A stretch of 53,461 bases of DNA from Lachnospiraceae bacterium (lineage in GTDB: Bacteria; Bacillota; Clostridia; Lachnospirales; Lachnospiraceae): NCBI GenBank assembly GCA_021201665.1, contig JAJQEO010000095.1:1-53461 (forward strand), read 5' to 3'. Shown here one piece after another: positions 42,477 through 51,024 of this stretch (the stretch's first letter is position 1; each line of letters starts with the position of its first letter). Under the pieces are notes generated by a model that was not told where the DNA came from, did no database searches, and saw nothing but the letters and a program-made list of their open reading frames with translations. Made by a program: the position numbers and the translations under genes.

Positions 42477-43250
42477 ATGATTGATTATGTGATTGACAAC
42501 GAGTTCTTCGTGGGAAGCCAGTATGGCAGCCTGGGAATGACTAATAAATATTACAAAGACGGGTACTGGTATAAGCAAAATTTTAATGGGACAGAAGGGC
42601 ATAGCGAAGCGGTTTGCAGCCACCTCCTTTCCTGCAGCAATGTTACTGACTATGTTTGTTATGAGGAATGCTTAATTAATGGACTACCTGGATGCCGCAG
42701 CAAATCTTTTACTAACGAGGGAGAAACGGTAGTCACCTTCCACCGTTTGTATAAAATGATTACTGGCGGTGAATTAAAGAATCGTGTATCTTCCTTCGAC
42801 ACGCCTAAAGAACGGATAGCATTTGTTATTCAGTTTATAAAACAATATACGGGTGTTGATTGCAGAAGCTATCTGAATAAAATGCTCTATTTTGATATGC
42901 TGACACTTGATGTGGATCGCCATTTTCATAATCTCTCTTTAATACAGACAGAGGAAGGTTTTCGAGAAGCACCAATGTTTGATTTTGGAGCATCTTTCTT
43001 CAGCCTCAAACACGTATTCCCAGATAAAATGCCGCTTGATGAAAAATTCAAAAAAATGACTCCTCAGCCTTTCTCGAGGGATTTTGAGGAACAGGCGCAT
43101 CTGCTGGGAGAATGCGAAATCAAAATAGATTATGAGAAAGTACAGTCATACGTTTTGGATTTTCTAAGAGAGGATAAGAAAAATTCGGAAGAATTGTGTG
43201 AGCTGATTATAAATCAGCTGGAGCGGTACAGGAGAGATTTTGCTCTGTGA
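42477..43250 (+). CDS. HipA-like kinase C-terminal domain protein
   Basis: A 257-residue protein with HipA_C kinase motifs: catalytic loop DVDRHFHN (Asp147, His149, Asn152) and metal-binding DFG (MFDFGAS, Asp169). HipA proteins phosphorylate targets such as glutamyl-tRNA synthetase and cause growth arrest. This version is far shorter than HipA (about 440) and lacks the usual N-terminal subdomain, which may be supplied by the 115-residue protein upstream. ATG 42477 has GGAG 9 nt upstream; other in-frame starts lie at 42462 and 42468. The sequence is A/T-rich compared with the peptidase genes. No HipB antitoxin is nearby. Confidence 0.75.
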   Translation: MIDYVIDNEFFVGSQYGSLGMTNKYYKDGYWYKQNFNGTEGHSEAVCSHLLSCSNVTDYVCYEECLINGLPGCRSKSFTNEGETVVTFHRLYKMITGGELKNRVSSFDTPKERIAFVIQFIKQYTGVDCRSYLNKMLYFDMLTLDVDRHFHNLSLIQTEEGFREAPMFDFGASFFSLKHVFPDKMPLDEKFKKMTPQPFSRDFEEQAHLLGECEIKIDYEKVQSYVLDFLREDKKNSEELCELIINQLERYRRDFAL

Positions 43251-43323
43251 CCATATAATATCTGGACAAGTCGTGACCAGGTTTTTGCCATTTTGTGTAA
43301 GATCTCGCCCTTAAGATTTTAAA

Positions 43324-43352
43324 TTGCCAGCACATGTAAAAAGCACTATAAT
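43324..43352 (+). promoter_or_regulatory. Promoter of the short-peptide/pepF transcript
   Basis: TTGCCA (43324-43329), 17-nt spacer, TATAAT (43347-43352), with an ATG 9 nt after the -10 box. Same layout as the promoter at 39973. Confidence 0.7.
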
Positions 43353-43361
43353 ACAATACAC

Positions 43362-43397
43362 ATGACCGTAAACGACCAATTGCCGTTTGCAATATAA
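43362..43397 (+). CDS. Leaderless short peptide, copy 2 (MTVNDQLPFAI)
   Basis: An 11-codon ORF beginning 9 nt after the -10 box, homologous to copy 1 at 40011 with four synonymous changes and one replacement (Tyr to Gln). It ends 25 nt before the pepF start codon. GTAAACG/CGTTTGC within it can pair (7 bp) to form a hairpin, whereas copy 1 breaks that stem by a mismatch, so peptide conservation seems better than stem conservation. Confidence 0.5.
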   Translation: MTVNDQLPFAI

Positions 43398-43422
43398 CAA
43401 AATTACGGGAGGTAATGACAAA

Positions 43423-45126
43423 ATGAAATTTTCAGAAATGCCCTATGAGAGGCCTGATCTGGAGGAGATGAAGCGGCAGGCCGCTGCTTTTGCAGAGCAG
43501 CTGAAGACAGCAGCGACGTACGAGGAGGCGCGTACGGTATTTTTACAGAAGGAGCAGGCGGACCGGCATACCAGGACGCTGGGTTCTCTGGCGAGCATCC
43601 GGCACTCGATTGACACGCGGGATACTTATTATAATGAAGAAAAGAAATTCTGGAATGCCGCGATGCCCGAGATGCAGGAATTTGAACAGCAGTGGACGAT
43701 GGCGATGCTGCAGAGTCCGTTCCGCCCGGATTTTGAGGCCGAATATGGAAACCTGATGTTCGTCAACGCTGAGATTGATTTAAAAACCTTCTCGCCTGAG
43801 ATCATCCCGCAGCTGCAGCGGGAGAATGACCTCACGCAGGAATATGAAAAGCTTCTCGCGTCCGCGCAGATTCCGTTTGAGGGCGGCATTTATACGATTT
43901 CCCAGATGACGCCGTTTAAAAATGACCCGGACGACGCGCGCCGCTTAAGCGCCTGGAAGGCAGAAGGCCAGTGGTATAAGGACAACCAGGAAAAGCTGGA
44001 CAGTCTTTACGATGAACTGGTACATTTACGTGATGAGATGGGCCAAAAGCTGGGCTATGACGGCTATACGCAGTTGGGCTACTACCGGATGGGGCGCAAC
44101 TGCTATACCAAGGATGACGTGGAGAAATTCCGCGCGGCAGTACAGAAATATCTGGTGCCGGTGGCGGACAGTATTTACCGCGAGCAGGCGAAGCGTCTGG
44201 GCAAGGAATATCCGATGAGCTTCGCGGACAACGCGCTGGAATTCCGTTCCGGGAACCCGCGCCCCTGCGGCACGCCGGACGACATCCTCGCACAGGGAAA
44301 GAAATTTTACGACGAGCTCTCCCCGGAGACCAGCGCCTTCTTCCGCACGATGCTCGACAAAGACCTGCTGGACGTGCTGAGCACGGAGGGCAAAGAGGGC
44401 GGCGGCTACTGCACCAGCATCCCGGACTACGGCGTTCCCTTTATCTTCGCCAATTTTAACGGCACCCAGCATGACGTGGAGGTTGTAACGCATGAGGCAG
44501 GACACGCTTTCGCGTACTATATGAACCGCGACCGTGTGCCGATGTCCCTGAGCTGGCCCGGTATGGAGGCCTGCGAGGTACACTCCATGTCGATGGAATT
44601 CATGGCGTGGCCCTGGGAGGAAGGTTTTTTTGGAGATGACGCGAAAAAGTTTTATTACAGCCATCTCTCCGGCGCACTGACCTTCATCCCCTACGGCACG
44701 ATGGTCGATCACTTCCAGCACATTGTCTATGAGAAACCGGACATGACCCCGGTCGAGCGCCATGGCGTCTGGAAGGAGCTGCTCGGCATTTACATGCCCT
44801 GGCAGAAGCTGGACGGTGACATTCCATTCTATGCGGACGGCGAGGGCTGGCAGCGGCAGCACCACATTTACTCCTTCCCGTTCTACTACATCGACTACTG
44901 CCTGGCACAGACCGTGTCGCTGGAATTCTGGGCGATGCTGCAGCACGACCAGAAGAACGCCTGGGAGCACTACATGGCTTACACAAAGCAGGGCGGCAGC
45001 CGCACCTTCACCGATTTGCTGAAAAACGCCGGCCTCGAGAGTCCCTTCGACGAAGCCTGCTTGAAAGGAGTGAGCGCGGAGGCAAAGAAATGGCTGGAGA
45101 ATTATGACCTGGCGGGGATTGAGTGA
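43423..45126 (+). CDS. pepF: Oligoendopeptidase F (M3B family)
   Basis: A 567-residue cytoplasmic zinc endopeptidase that cleaves medium-length peptides. The zinc motif HEAGH has ligands His357 and His361 with catalytic Glu358 (VVTHEAGHAFAYYM), and the third ligand is in the following helix (MEACEVHSMSMEFM). The C-terminal HHIYSFPFYYIDYCLAQ matches M3B enzymes. GGGAGG lies 9-10 nt before ATG 43423. It is preceded by the short-peptide leader shared with the gene at 40076 and would supply downstream peptidases PepC and the M24 enzyme with shorter peptides. Confidence 0.95.
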   Translation: MKFSEMPYERPDLEEMKRQAAAFAEQLKTAATYEEARTVFLQKEQADRHTRTLGSLASIRHSIDTRDTYYNEEKKFWNAAMPEMQEFEQQWTMAMLQSPFRPDFEAEYGNLMFVNAEIDLKTFSPEIIPQLQRENDLTQEYEKLLASAQIPFEGGIYTISQMTPFKNDPDDARRLSAWKAEGQWYKDNQEKLDSLYDELVHLRDEMGQKLGYDGYTQLGYYRMGRNCYTKDDVEKFRAAVQKYLVPVADSIYREQAKRLGKEYPMSFADNALEFRSGNPRPCGTPDDILAQGKKFYDELSPETSAFFRTMLDKDLLDVLSTEGKEGGGYCTSIPDYGVPFIFANFNGTQHDVEVVTHEAGHAFAYYMNRDRVPMSLSWPGMEACEVHSMSMEFMAWPWEEGFFGDDAKKFYYSHLSGALTFIPYGTMVDHFQHIVYEKPDMTPVERHGVWKELLGIYMPWQKLDGDIPFYADGEGWQRQHHIYSFPFYYIDYCLAQTVSLEFWAMLQHDQKNAWEHYMAYTKQGGSRTFTDLLKNAGLESPFDEACLKGVSAEAKKWLENYDLAGIE

Positions 45127-45244
45127 GTGGTCTGAATTTATTCGTTGAAGAGGACACGCGTTTGTGATATTCTGATGCTATACATTTAGAGTGATTGATA
45201 TTGTCGGAATGTCGGTTTTTAATTTTCTCGGAGGTGGAATGCAG

Positions 45245-46897
45245 ATGGGTTATTATCTGAACAGTACGCAAGCGTATTTTCTCTATGAAAGTGAGGCAAA
45301 GAAGCCTTATTTTGTAGATAAAACATCTATGCTAAAAAAACTGATTCCTTTGGTGAAGGAAGGAAACAACCACATCTGCATTACCAGACCGCGTCGCTTT
45401 GGAAAATCGGTGATAGCAGAGATGATTGGAGCCTTCTTTGGTAAGGGAGTTGATGGCAGCAGGTTATTTGACTCATTGAAGATCGCGCAGGAATCCCGGA
45501 GCAGTCTGGCGGATTCGTCGAAAGGTTGCGAGGCGTTTGACTATCGGGAGTATATGAATCAGTATAATTTGATTTATATTAATTTTATTGAGGCGGCAAA
45601 TTTGAGTAAATCCTACAATGAATTTATGAAACGGATCGAAAGATTCCTGATCAGAGACTTTCGAAAGGCATTCTCAAATGTAGATTTCTGGGAAGGTCTT
45701 TCTCCTGTTGAACTGATGAAAATGATTCATGATGATACACAGGAAAGCTTTATTCTTGTTTTTGATGAGTGGGACTGTATTTTTCATAAGACGTATACAA
45801 CGGATGAGGACAGGAGAAATTTTATTAACTGGCTTGCAGCTATGACTAAAGACAAGGGATATATCGCTTTAAGCTATATGACCGGAATACTTCCCATAGC
45901 GAAGTATTCGAGCGGCTCTACAATCAATAATTTCCTGGAGTATACGATGGCGACGGATGATTTGTTCAGCGAGTACTTTGGCTTTACGGAAGCGGAGGTT
46001 GATGAACTTTATCACAGGTATGAGGCGAGGACTTCGGAACGCAATATCTCCCGGGAGAATTTGAAATACTGGTATGATGGGTATCATACTCCATCGACAG
46101 AAAGAATGTATAATCCAAGATCGGTGGTGGAAGCTTTGACGCGCAACCGAATTCGAAGCTACTGGAAATCAACTGGCTCTTATGCAGAAATTTCGACTTA
46201 TATCAGACACGACAGAGATGACATTAAGAAAGATGTGGCTTTGATGGTGGCCGGGGAAGCGGTGAAGGCAGACGTAGAGGAATATGCAGCTACTGAGATG
46301 AGCCTTACGACACGCAACGAGATCCTGTCTGCGATGGTTGTATATGGTTTCCTGAACTATGAGGATGGAAAAGTGCATATTCCGAACAAGGAACTGATGG
46401 GCGAATTTGCAAAAGTAATCCGGGAGAGGAAGGATCTGGGCTATATTAACCGCCTTGCTATAGAATCTGACCGTATGCTGACGGCGACGCTGAAGGGCGA
46501 TACAAAGACGATGGAGGAAATCCTGCAATTTGCACACAATACAGAAACCCCTCTTTTGGATTACAACGATGAAACGGAATTGACTGCGATTGTGAACCTT
46601 GTCTATCTGGCTGCGAGGGATAGCTACTACGTAGAAAGAGAAAATAAGGCCGGGAAGGGTTATGTCGATTTCATCTTTTATCCGGAGAGAGTGGATGATG
46701 ATGGAATTATTTTGGAACTGAAGGTAGACGATACATCGGAGGCCGCGGTCCAGCAAATTAAGGATCGGAATTATGCACTGAAATTTCAGGGGAAGATGGC
46801 TGAAAAGAAACGTCATTTTGGCCGGATTCTCCTGGTTGGGATTGGCTATGACAAAAAGAAGAAAGACCATACTTGCAAGATTGAGGTACTGCGGTAA
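45245..46897 (+). CDS. AAA-ATPase with C-terminal PD-(D/E)XK nuclease-like domain
   Basis: A 550-residue protein of the common clostridial and Bacteroidetes AAA-ATPase/DUF1703 family. N-terminal YFVDKTSMLKKLIPLVKEG and P-loop TRPRRFGKSVIAEMI; Walker B-like FILVFDEWDCIF; middle NFLEYTMATDDLFSEYFGFT and LKYWYDGYH. The C-terminal nuclease core is GKGYVDFIFYPE then IILELKVDD (D..E-x-K). The family is abundant, often in many copies per genome, and has been proposed to be mobile- or conflict-related; its activity is not established. Start 45245 has GGAGG 10 nt upstream (45239 is an alternative). Complete, in contrast to the deleted relative at 15021. Confidence 0.88.
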   Translation: MGYYLNSTQAYFLYESEAKKPYFVDKTSMLKKLIPLVKEGNNHICITRPRRFGKSVIAEMIGAFFGKGVDGSRLFDSLKIAQESRSSLADSSKGCEAFDYREYMNQYNLIYINFIEAANLSKSYNEFMKRIERFLIRDFRKAFSNVDFWEGLSPVELMKMIHDDTQESFILVFDEWDCIFHKTYTTDEDRRNFINWLAAMTKDKGYIALSYMTGILPIAKYSSGSTINNFLEYTMATDDLFSEYFGFTEAEVDELYHRYEARTSERNISRENLKYWYDGYHTPSTERMYNPRSVVEALTRNRIRSYWKSTGSYAEISTYIRHDRDDIKKDVALMVAGEAVKADVEEYAATEMSLTTRNEILSAMVVYGFLNYEDGKVHIPNKELMGEFAKVIRERKDLGYINRLAIESDRMLTATLKGDTKTMEEILQFAHNTETPLLDYNDETELTAIVNLVYLAARDSYYVERENKAGKGYVDFIFYPERVDDDGIILELKVDDTSEAAVQQIKDRNYALKFQGKMAEKKRHFGRILLVGIGYDKKKKDHTCKIEVLR

Positions 46898-46920
46898 GAG
46901 TATGGCAGGGATATTATTTG

Positions 46921-46970
46921 GCCATCAGCAATTGCCCTGATTTTCAGATTAATTGCCGATGGCTTTTCTT
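46921..46970 (+). terminator. Intrinsic terminator
   Basis: GCCATC-A-GCAATT pairs with AATTGC-C-GATGGC with a single mismatch, followed by TTTTCTTT. Ends the AAA-ATPase transcript. Confidence 0.8.
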
Positions 46971-47344
46971 TCGGGGCTGTGTTATTCTCGCGAAGCAACG
47001 AGCCGGGTAGCCGTGCTGCATCGGGGTATTTGACTTTCAGTGCGCGGAGTGCGGAGCAATTCGTAGGATCAGTACTCCTTTGTCGCTCGTAGTCCACCGT
47101 TTTTTCACAATTCATACATTTTCCAAACACATTTCTATCAAATTCCAGACACACATTCAGACTAAAATTGACCAGAAAAAAAGGGCTTTTGAAGCAAAAA
47201 TTGTGGATTTTCACCTCTGAAGGCTTCAAAAACAGCTTTTTACACTAAGATGCCTGCGTGACGTGATTCGAAAAACAACTATTATATGCTATTACAGAAT
47301 TTATCGCGCGGACATCCAAAACAATGAAAGGAGTACTTAAATCT
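46971..47344. other. Intergenic stretch with dispersed motif, copy 2
   Basis: GCGAAGCAACGAGCCGGGTA at 46990-47009 matches the motif at 5670 at 19 of 20 bases. The rest of the 374 nt shows no gene; no clear consensus promoter for the following gene was found. Confidence 0.45.
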
Positions 47345-48616
47345 ATGAAGTGCGAAAGGAATGTGTATCAGGCTGCACCGACAAAGAAAAAAATGTTTCG
47401 TGTCTGGTCGGTGCTTTTGGCGGTAGGAGTGCTGGTCACTTCAATGCCGGTTCTGGCGGCGGAGGAGGACGAGGAGACAACCCGGACAGCCGCCGTTTCT
47501 TCGTCAGCGACATCGGTATCGACCGAGATTGAGATGAACACGGATTACCCGGGGATGTCAGCAACGGCAGGAGATACCTTAAGCTATTCACTGGATTTTG
47601 TCAGCGCGGACGGCGCGGGACATGACATCACTCTGACGACGGAGTCCCTTCCGGATGGCTGGGAAGGCTATTTTAAGGGGAGCAGCACGGAGATTTCTTC
47701 CGTACATATTACAGGAAACGCATCGGATGACTCAGGTCTTGTGACGTACAGCCTGTCGATTCCGGACGACGAGGAGGACGGAGAATATGAGGTCGTCCTT
47801 CTGGCAACCTCGGATACGGGCGATACAGACACGCTGACTTTGACCTTGAATGTCGCTGCAGAGGTGCGCGGGGAGAGCAGCTTTACTTCGGAATATCCGG
47901 AGCAGCAGGGCGCGACCGGTACATCTTTTAGTTTTGATGCGACGCTGGTCAACAACCGCACGACGGCTCAGACCTACAGCCTTTCAACACAGGCTCCAAC
48001 CGGCTGGACGGTGACGATTGTTCCTTCGGACGACACATCAACAGCGGTGGCGAGTATCGATGTGGAGGCGGAGAGCAGCCAGGGGCTGACGATTACAGTG
48101 ACCCCGCCGGAGACGGTGGAGCAGGGAGATTATACCATCCCGGTGACCGCCTCCTCCGCGAATGAGACACTTTCCATGGAGCTTTCCATCAATATCACCG
48201 GTACCTATGATATTTCTCTTTCGACATCGGATGGACTTTTGAGCTTTGATGCGTATGAGAATAAAGCTTCATCTGTGACGCTGGTGATTACCAACAACGG
48301 CAATGTGGATCTGACGGATGTGACTCTTTCCTCCTCCGCGCCTACGGACTGGGAAGTGACCTTCAGCGAGTCAACGATTGAAACACTGGAAGCAGGCTCT
48401 TCGGCGGAGGTGACCGCGTATGTGACTCCGTGTGAGGATTCCATCACAGGCGACTATGAGACGGATATCACGGTCAGCACGAGCGAGACTTCGGATACGG
48501 TAGCATTCCGTGTGTCGGTGAAGACCTCCTCGACCTGGGGATTTGTCGCGATCGGAATTATTGTCCTTCTGGTGATCGTACTGGGTCTGATCTTTAGAAA
48601 ATTCGGGAGAAGATAA
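47345..48616 (+). CDS. Membrane-anchored NEW3-domain surface protein
   Basis: A 423-residue exported protein. Signal peptide at about residues 10-40 (FRVWSVLLAVGVLVTSMPV, cleaved near LAAEE), three consecutive beta-sandwich domains of the NEW3 type (about 60-170, 175-285 and 290-385; recurring patterns such as LPDGWEGYF, APTGWTVTIVP, APTDWEVTF at equal spacing), and a C-terminal membrane anchor (WGFVAIGIIVLLVIVLGLIF). AAAGGAG lies 13 nt before ATG 47345. With the ABC ATPase and ABC-2 permease directly downstream it forms a triad seen in many Firmicutes and archaea; the exported substrate is unknown. Confidence 0.85.
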   Translation: MKCERNVYQAAPTKKKMFRVWSVLLAVGVLVTSMPVLAAEEDEETTRTAAVSSSATSVSTEIEMNTDYPGMSATAGDTLSYSLDFVSADGAGHDITLTTESLPDGWEGYFKGSSTEISSVHITGNASDDSGLVTYSLSIPDDEEDGEYEVVLLATSDTGDTDTLTLTLNVAAEVRGESSFTSEYPEQQGATGTSFSFDATLVNNRTTAQTYSLSTQAPTGWTVTIVPSDDTSTAVASIDVEAESSQGLTITVTPPETVEQGDYTIPVTASSANETLSMELSINITGTYDISLSTSDGLLSFDAYENKASSVTLVITNNGNVDLTDVTLSSSAPTDWEVTFSESTIETLEAGSSAEVTAYVTPCEDSITGDYETDITVSTSETSDTVAFRVSVKTSSTWGFVAIGIIVLLVIVLGLIFRKFGRR

Positions 48617-48619
48617 GAT

Positions 48620-49864
48620 ATGGCTGATAATAGCGCAAAGTTAAATAAAAATACAAACGGCAGTGCCGGATCAGACGCGCCAAAAGCCAGCCAGGAAAAT
48701 GCGGAGATGAATACGGCAAAGGCTGCCCAGGGAAACGCTGAGGCAAATATGCCTAAAGCGAATCAGGAAAAAGCGGAAGCAAATGCGCCGAAGACTGCAG
48801 CGAACGCGCCGGAGACTGGTCAGAGGGATCGCTCCAGAAATCTGGAAAAAGCAGAGCATGTCATCGAAATGGAGCATCTGACGAAGCGGTATGGCAAGAA
48901 GGTCGCTGTGAATGACCTGACGCTGTCGATCAAAAAGGGCGAGGTGTTCGGCCTGCTGGGTCCGAACGGCGCCGGCAAGACGACGACGATCCTGATGCTG
49001 CTGGGGCTGACGGAGCCGAGCGGCGGAAAGGCGACGATTGAGGGCATGGACTGTACGCGGGACCCGATCGGAGTCAAATCCATCGTCGGTTATCTGCCTG
49101 ACAACGCGGGCTTTTACGGAGACATGACGGGACGCCAGAATCTGCGCTTTACCGGGCGGCTGAATGGTCTGGAGGGGCAGGAGCTGGAGGATCGGATCGA
49201 GACGCTGCTTAAGAGAGTGGATATTGAGTATGCCGGGGATCAGAAGGTTGGCACGTATTCGAAGGGTATGCGCCAGAGGCTCGGTGTGGCGGATGTGCTG
49301 ATGAAGAACCCGGAGGTCATTATCATGGATGAGCCGACGCTGGGCATTGACCCGGAAGGTATGCGCAAGCTCCTGATCCTGATCCGTGATCTGGCGGTAG
49401 AGGACGGACGCACCATCCTGATTTCCTCCCATCAGCTGCAGCAGATCCAGCAGATCTGCGACCGTGTCGGTATTTTTATTGAGGGCAATCTGATCGTCGA
49501 GGGCACGCTGCGCGAGCTGGAGGAGCATATCCGCAAGGAAGGCAATTATCTGCTGGAGCTGTCGGTACAGCCGATGGATGACCAGCTGCTGGGCATGCTT
49601 TATCAGCAGGACGGCGTGAAGAAGATTGAAAAAGAGGGCGACAAGTTCATGATTACCTCGAAAAAGGATATCCGCCCGAGGCTCACGCAGTTTTTAGGAG
49701 AAAACGGTTATACCGTCTACCATCTGCACCAGCGCGGCGGCGATCTGGACGAGATTTACAGAGTTTATTTTGAAAAGGCAGGGCAGGCAGATGAAAGAAG
49801 CAGTTATGAAAAAAACAACAAAAAACGAGGCAGATTCGGCCGGAAGAAGCAGCAGGCGAGTTAG
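48620..49864 (+). CDS. ABC-2-type exporter ATPase with repetitive N-terminal extension
   Basis: A 414-residue ATPase. Residues about 1-78 are an unusual low-complexity extension of degenerate repeats (KASQENAEMN, KAAQGNAEANM, KANQEKAEANA, ..). Residues 80-310 are a CcmA-type ATPase: Walker A GPNGAGKTT, signature YSKGMRQRLGV, Walker B VIIMDEPTLGID, and ILISSHQ for the H-loop. A C-terminal ~100-residue domain (LLELSVQPMDDQLLGMLYQQ) and a basic tail follow. Three nt after the NEW3 gene; its 3' end overlaps the permease gene by about 74 nt. Confidence 0.9.
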   Translation: MADNSAKLNKNTNGSAGSDAPKASQENAEMNTAKAAQGNAEANMPKANQEKAEANAPKTAANAPETGQRDRSRNLEKAEHVIEMEHLTKRYGKKVAVNDLTLSIKKGEVFGLLGPNGAGKTTTILMLLGLTEPSGGKATIEGMDCTRDPIGVKSIVGYLPDNAGFYGDMTGRQNLRFTGRLNGLEGQELEDRIETLLKRVDIEYAGDQKVGTYSKGMRQRLGVADVLMKNPEVIIMDEPTLGIDPEGMRKLLILIRDLAVEDGRTILISSHQLQQIQQICDRVGIFIEGNLIVEGTLRELEEHIRKEGNYLLELSVQPMDDQLLGMLYQQDGVKKIEKEGDKFMITSKKDIRPRLTQFLGENGYTVYHLHQRGGDLDEIYRVYFEKAGQADERSSYEKNNKKRGRFGRKKQQAS

Positions 49865-50801
49865 CGGTTTTACCGGACTTTACGCGCTGTTTCGCAAGGA
49901 AATGGCGGATCAGCTCAGGAGCAGGCGTTTTCTCATCCTCCTGCTGCTGATCGGGAGTACAAGCTTCGCCAGCCTTTACGGTGCGATCAGTGAGCTTTCG
50001 GAATCGACCAGTGATTATATGTTTCTGGAACTGTATACCTCCAGCGGCAGTTCGATTCCGTCCTTCATGTCCTTTATCGCACTGCTGGGGCCGATCGTAG
50101 GCCTGGCACTCGGATTTGACGCGATCAACAGTGAGCGGCAGTCCAACACACTGAACCGACTCGTGGCGCAGCCGATCTACCGCGACTCCATTATAATAGG
50201 AAAGTTTCTGGCGGGGACGGCGGTGATCGCGATTGTCATATACGCAATGGGTCTGGCGCTCGGCGCGGTAGGCGTGCTGGCGACCGGCCTGACGCCAGAC
50301 GGCGAAGAGGCTCTGCGGATCTTCTTTTTCCTGACCTTCACCGTCGTGTACATCGCGTTCTGGCTGGCACTGGCGATCCTGTTTTCTACCGTCTGCCGGC
50401 ACTCGGCGACATCGGCGCTGGTGACGATCGCGCTGTGGATTTTCTTCTCGATCTTCATGAGCCTGCTGGCCACGATTATCGCCGGGGCGGTCTATCCGAT
50501 CAACACGTACTATGGTCAGATGTTCAACCAGCTCAATTATTACACGCTGAAGCTGAACCTGAACCGGATCTCACCGTACTATCTGTACAGTGAGGCGGTC
50601 ACGACGATCATGAATCCGTCCGTCCGCTCGGTTAACGTTGTCACGACGAGCCAGCTGGTCGGCGCGATCAGCAGTTATCTGTCGCTGGGACAGAGCCTGC
50701 TGCTTGTATGGCCGCATCTGGTCGGCATGATCGCGGAAATGATCGTAGCGTTTGGCTGTTCTTATATCGGTTTCATGCGCCAGGAGATCCGGACAAATTA
50801 A
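49791..50801 (+). CDS. ABC-2-type exporter permease (NosY-like)
   Basis: A 336-residue membrane protein of the ABC-2 family: cytoplasmic N-terminus with LYALFRKEMADQLRSRRFLI, about six membrane segments, GPIVGLALGFDAINSERQSNT and a conserved LARQPIYRDSIIIGK-like coupling segment (VAQPIYRDSIIIGKFL). The end is ..IGFMRQEIRTN. The start is uncertain: ATG 49791 or 49806, both inside the ATPase gene's end. The last 27 nt are the first unit of a 39-bp tandem repeat that continues past the stop codon. Confidence 0.85.
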   Translation: MKEAVMKKTTKNEADSAGRSSRRVSGFTGLYALFRKEMADQLRSRRFLILLLLIGSTSFASLYGAISELSESTSDYMFLELYTSSGSSIPSFMSFIALLGPIVGLALGFDAINSERQSNTLNRLVAQPIYRDSIIIGKFLAGTAVIAIVIYAMGLALGAVGVLATGLTPDGEEALRIFFFLTFTVVYIAFWLALAILFSTVCRHSATSALVTIALWIFFSIFMSLLATIIAGAVYPINTYYGQMFNQLNYYTLKLNLNRISPYYLYSEAVTTIMNPSVRSVNVVTTSQLVGAISSYLSLGQSLLLVWPHLVGMIAEMIVAFGCSYIGFMRQEIRTN

Positions 50802-50900
50802 AAATTAAGACTAATGCGCCAGGAGATTCAGACGAACTAAAAATCAAGGCTAATGCGCCACGAGATCCGGACGCGCCAGGAGATCCGGGCGAACAAAAAA
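50775..50900 (+). repeat. 39-bp tandem duplication of the permease gene's 3' end
   Basis: Units start ATGCGCCAGGAGATCCGGAC at 50775 (the coding end of the permease), 50814 and 50853. The unit is exactly 39 bp (13 codons), and each copy stays in the permease frame: MRQEIRTN-stop, MRQEIQTN-stop, then a third diverged copy with an internal ~18-bp partial repeat (GCGCCACGAGATCCGGAC / GCGCCAGGAGATCCGGGC). Confidence 0.85.
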
Positions 50901-50973
50901 ATAAGAGTTACGCGTCAGAGGATTCGATTCGGATGAACTTGGAAAAGTAAGAATAAAATCCGGAAAATTACAG

Positions 50974-51024
50974 ATACTGTCTCCCGTAGGGAAAAATACA
51001 TTTTCGAAAGGAGGCAGTATTTTT
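50974..51024 (+). promoter_or_regulatory. Hairpin sequestering the DUF1540 ribosome binding site
   Basis: ATACTGTCTCC (50974-50984) pairs at 11 positions (one G-U) with GGAGGCAGTAT (51010-51020), which contains the ribosome binding site of the 51025 gene. T5 follows directly, so the same structure could act as a terminator. Either way, expression would depend on opening the hairpin. Confidence 0.65.

Noticed and set aside
43954..44970. Long antisense open frames over pepF
   Set aside because: Shadow frames of a GC-rich coding region, with no start signals and no family motifs.
50708..50950. An 80-codon ORF with NAPGDPDKLKIK-like repeats
   Set aside because: It is the out-of-frame reading of the 39-bp tandem repeat at the permease gene's end; the repeat keeps the frame open because the unit is a multiple of three.
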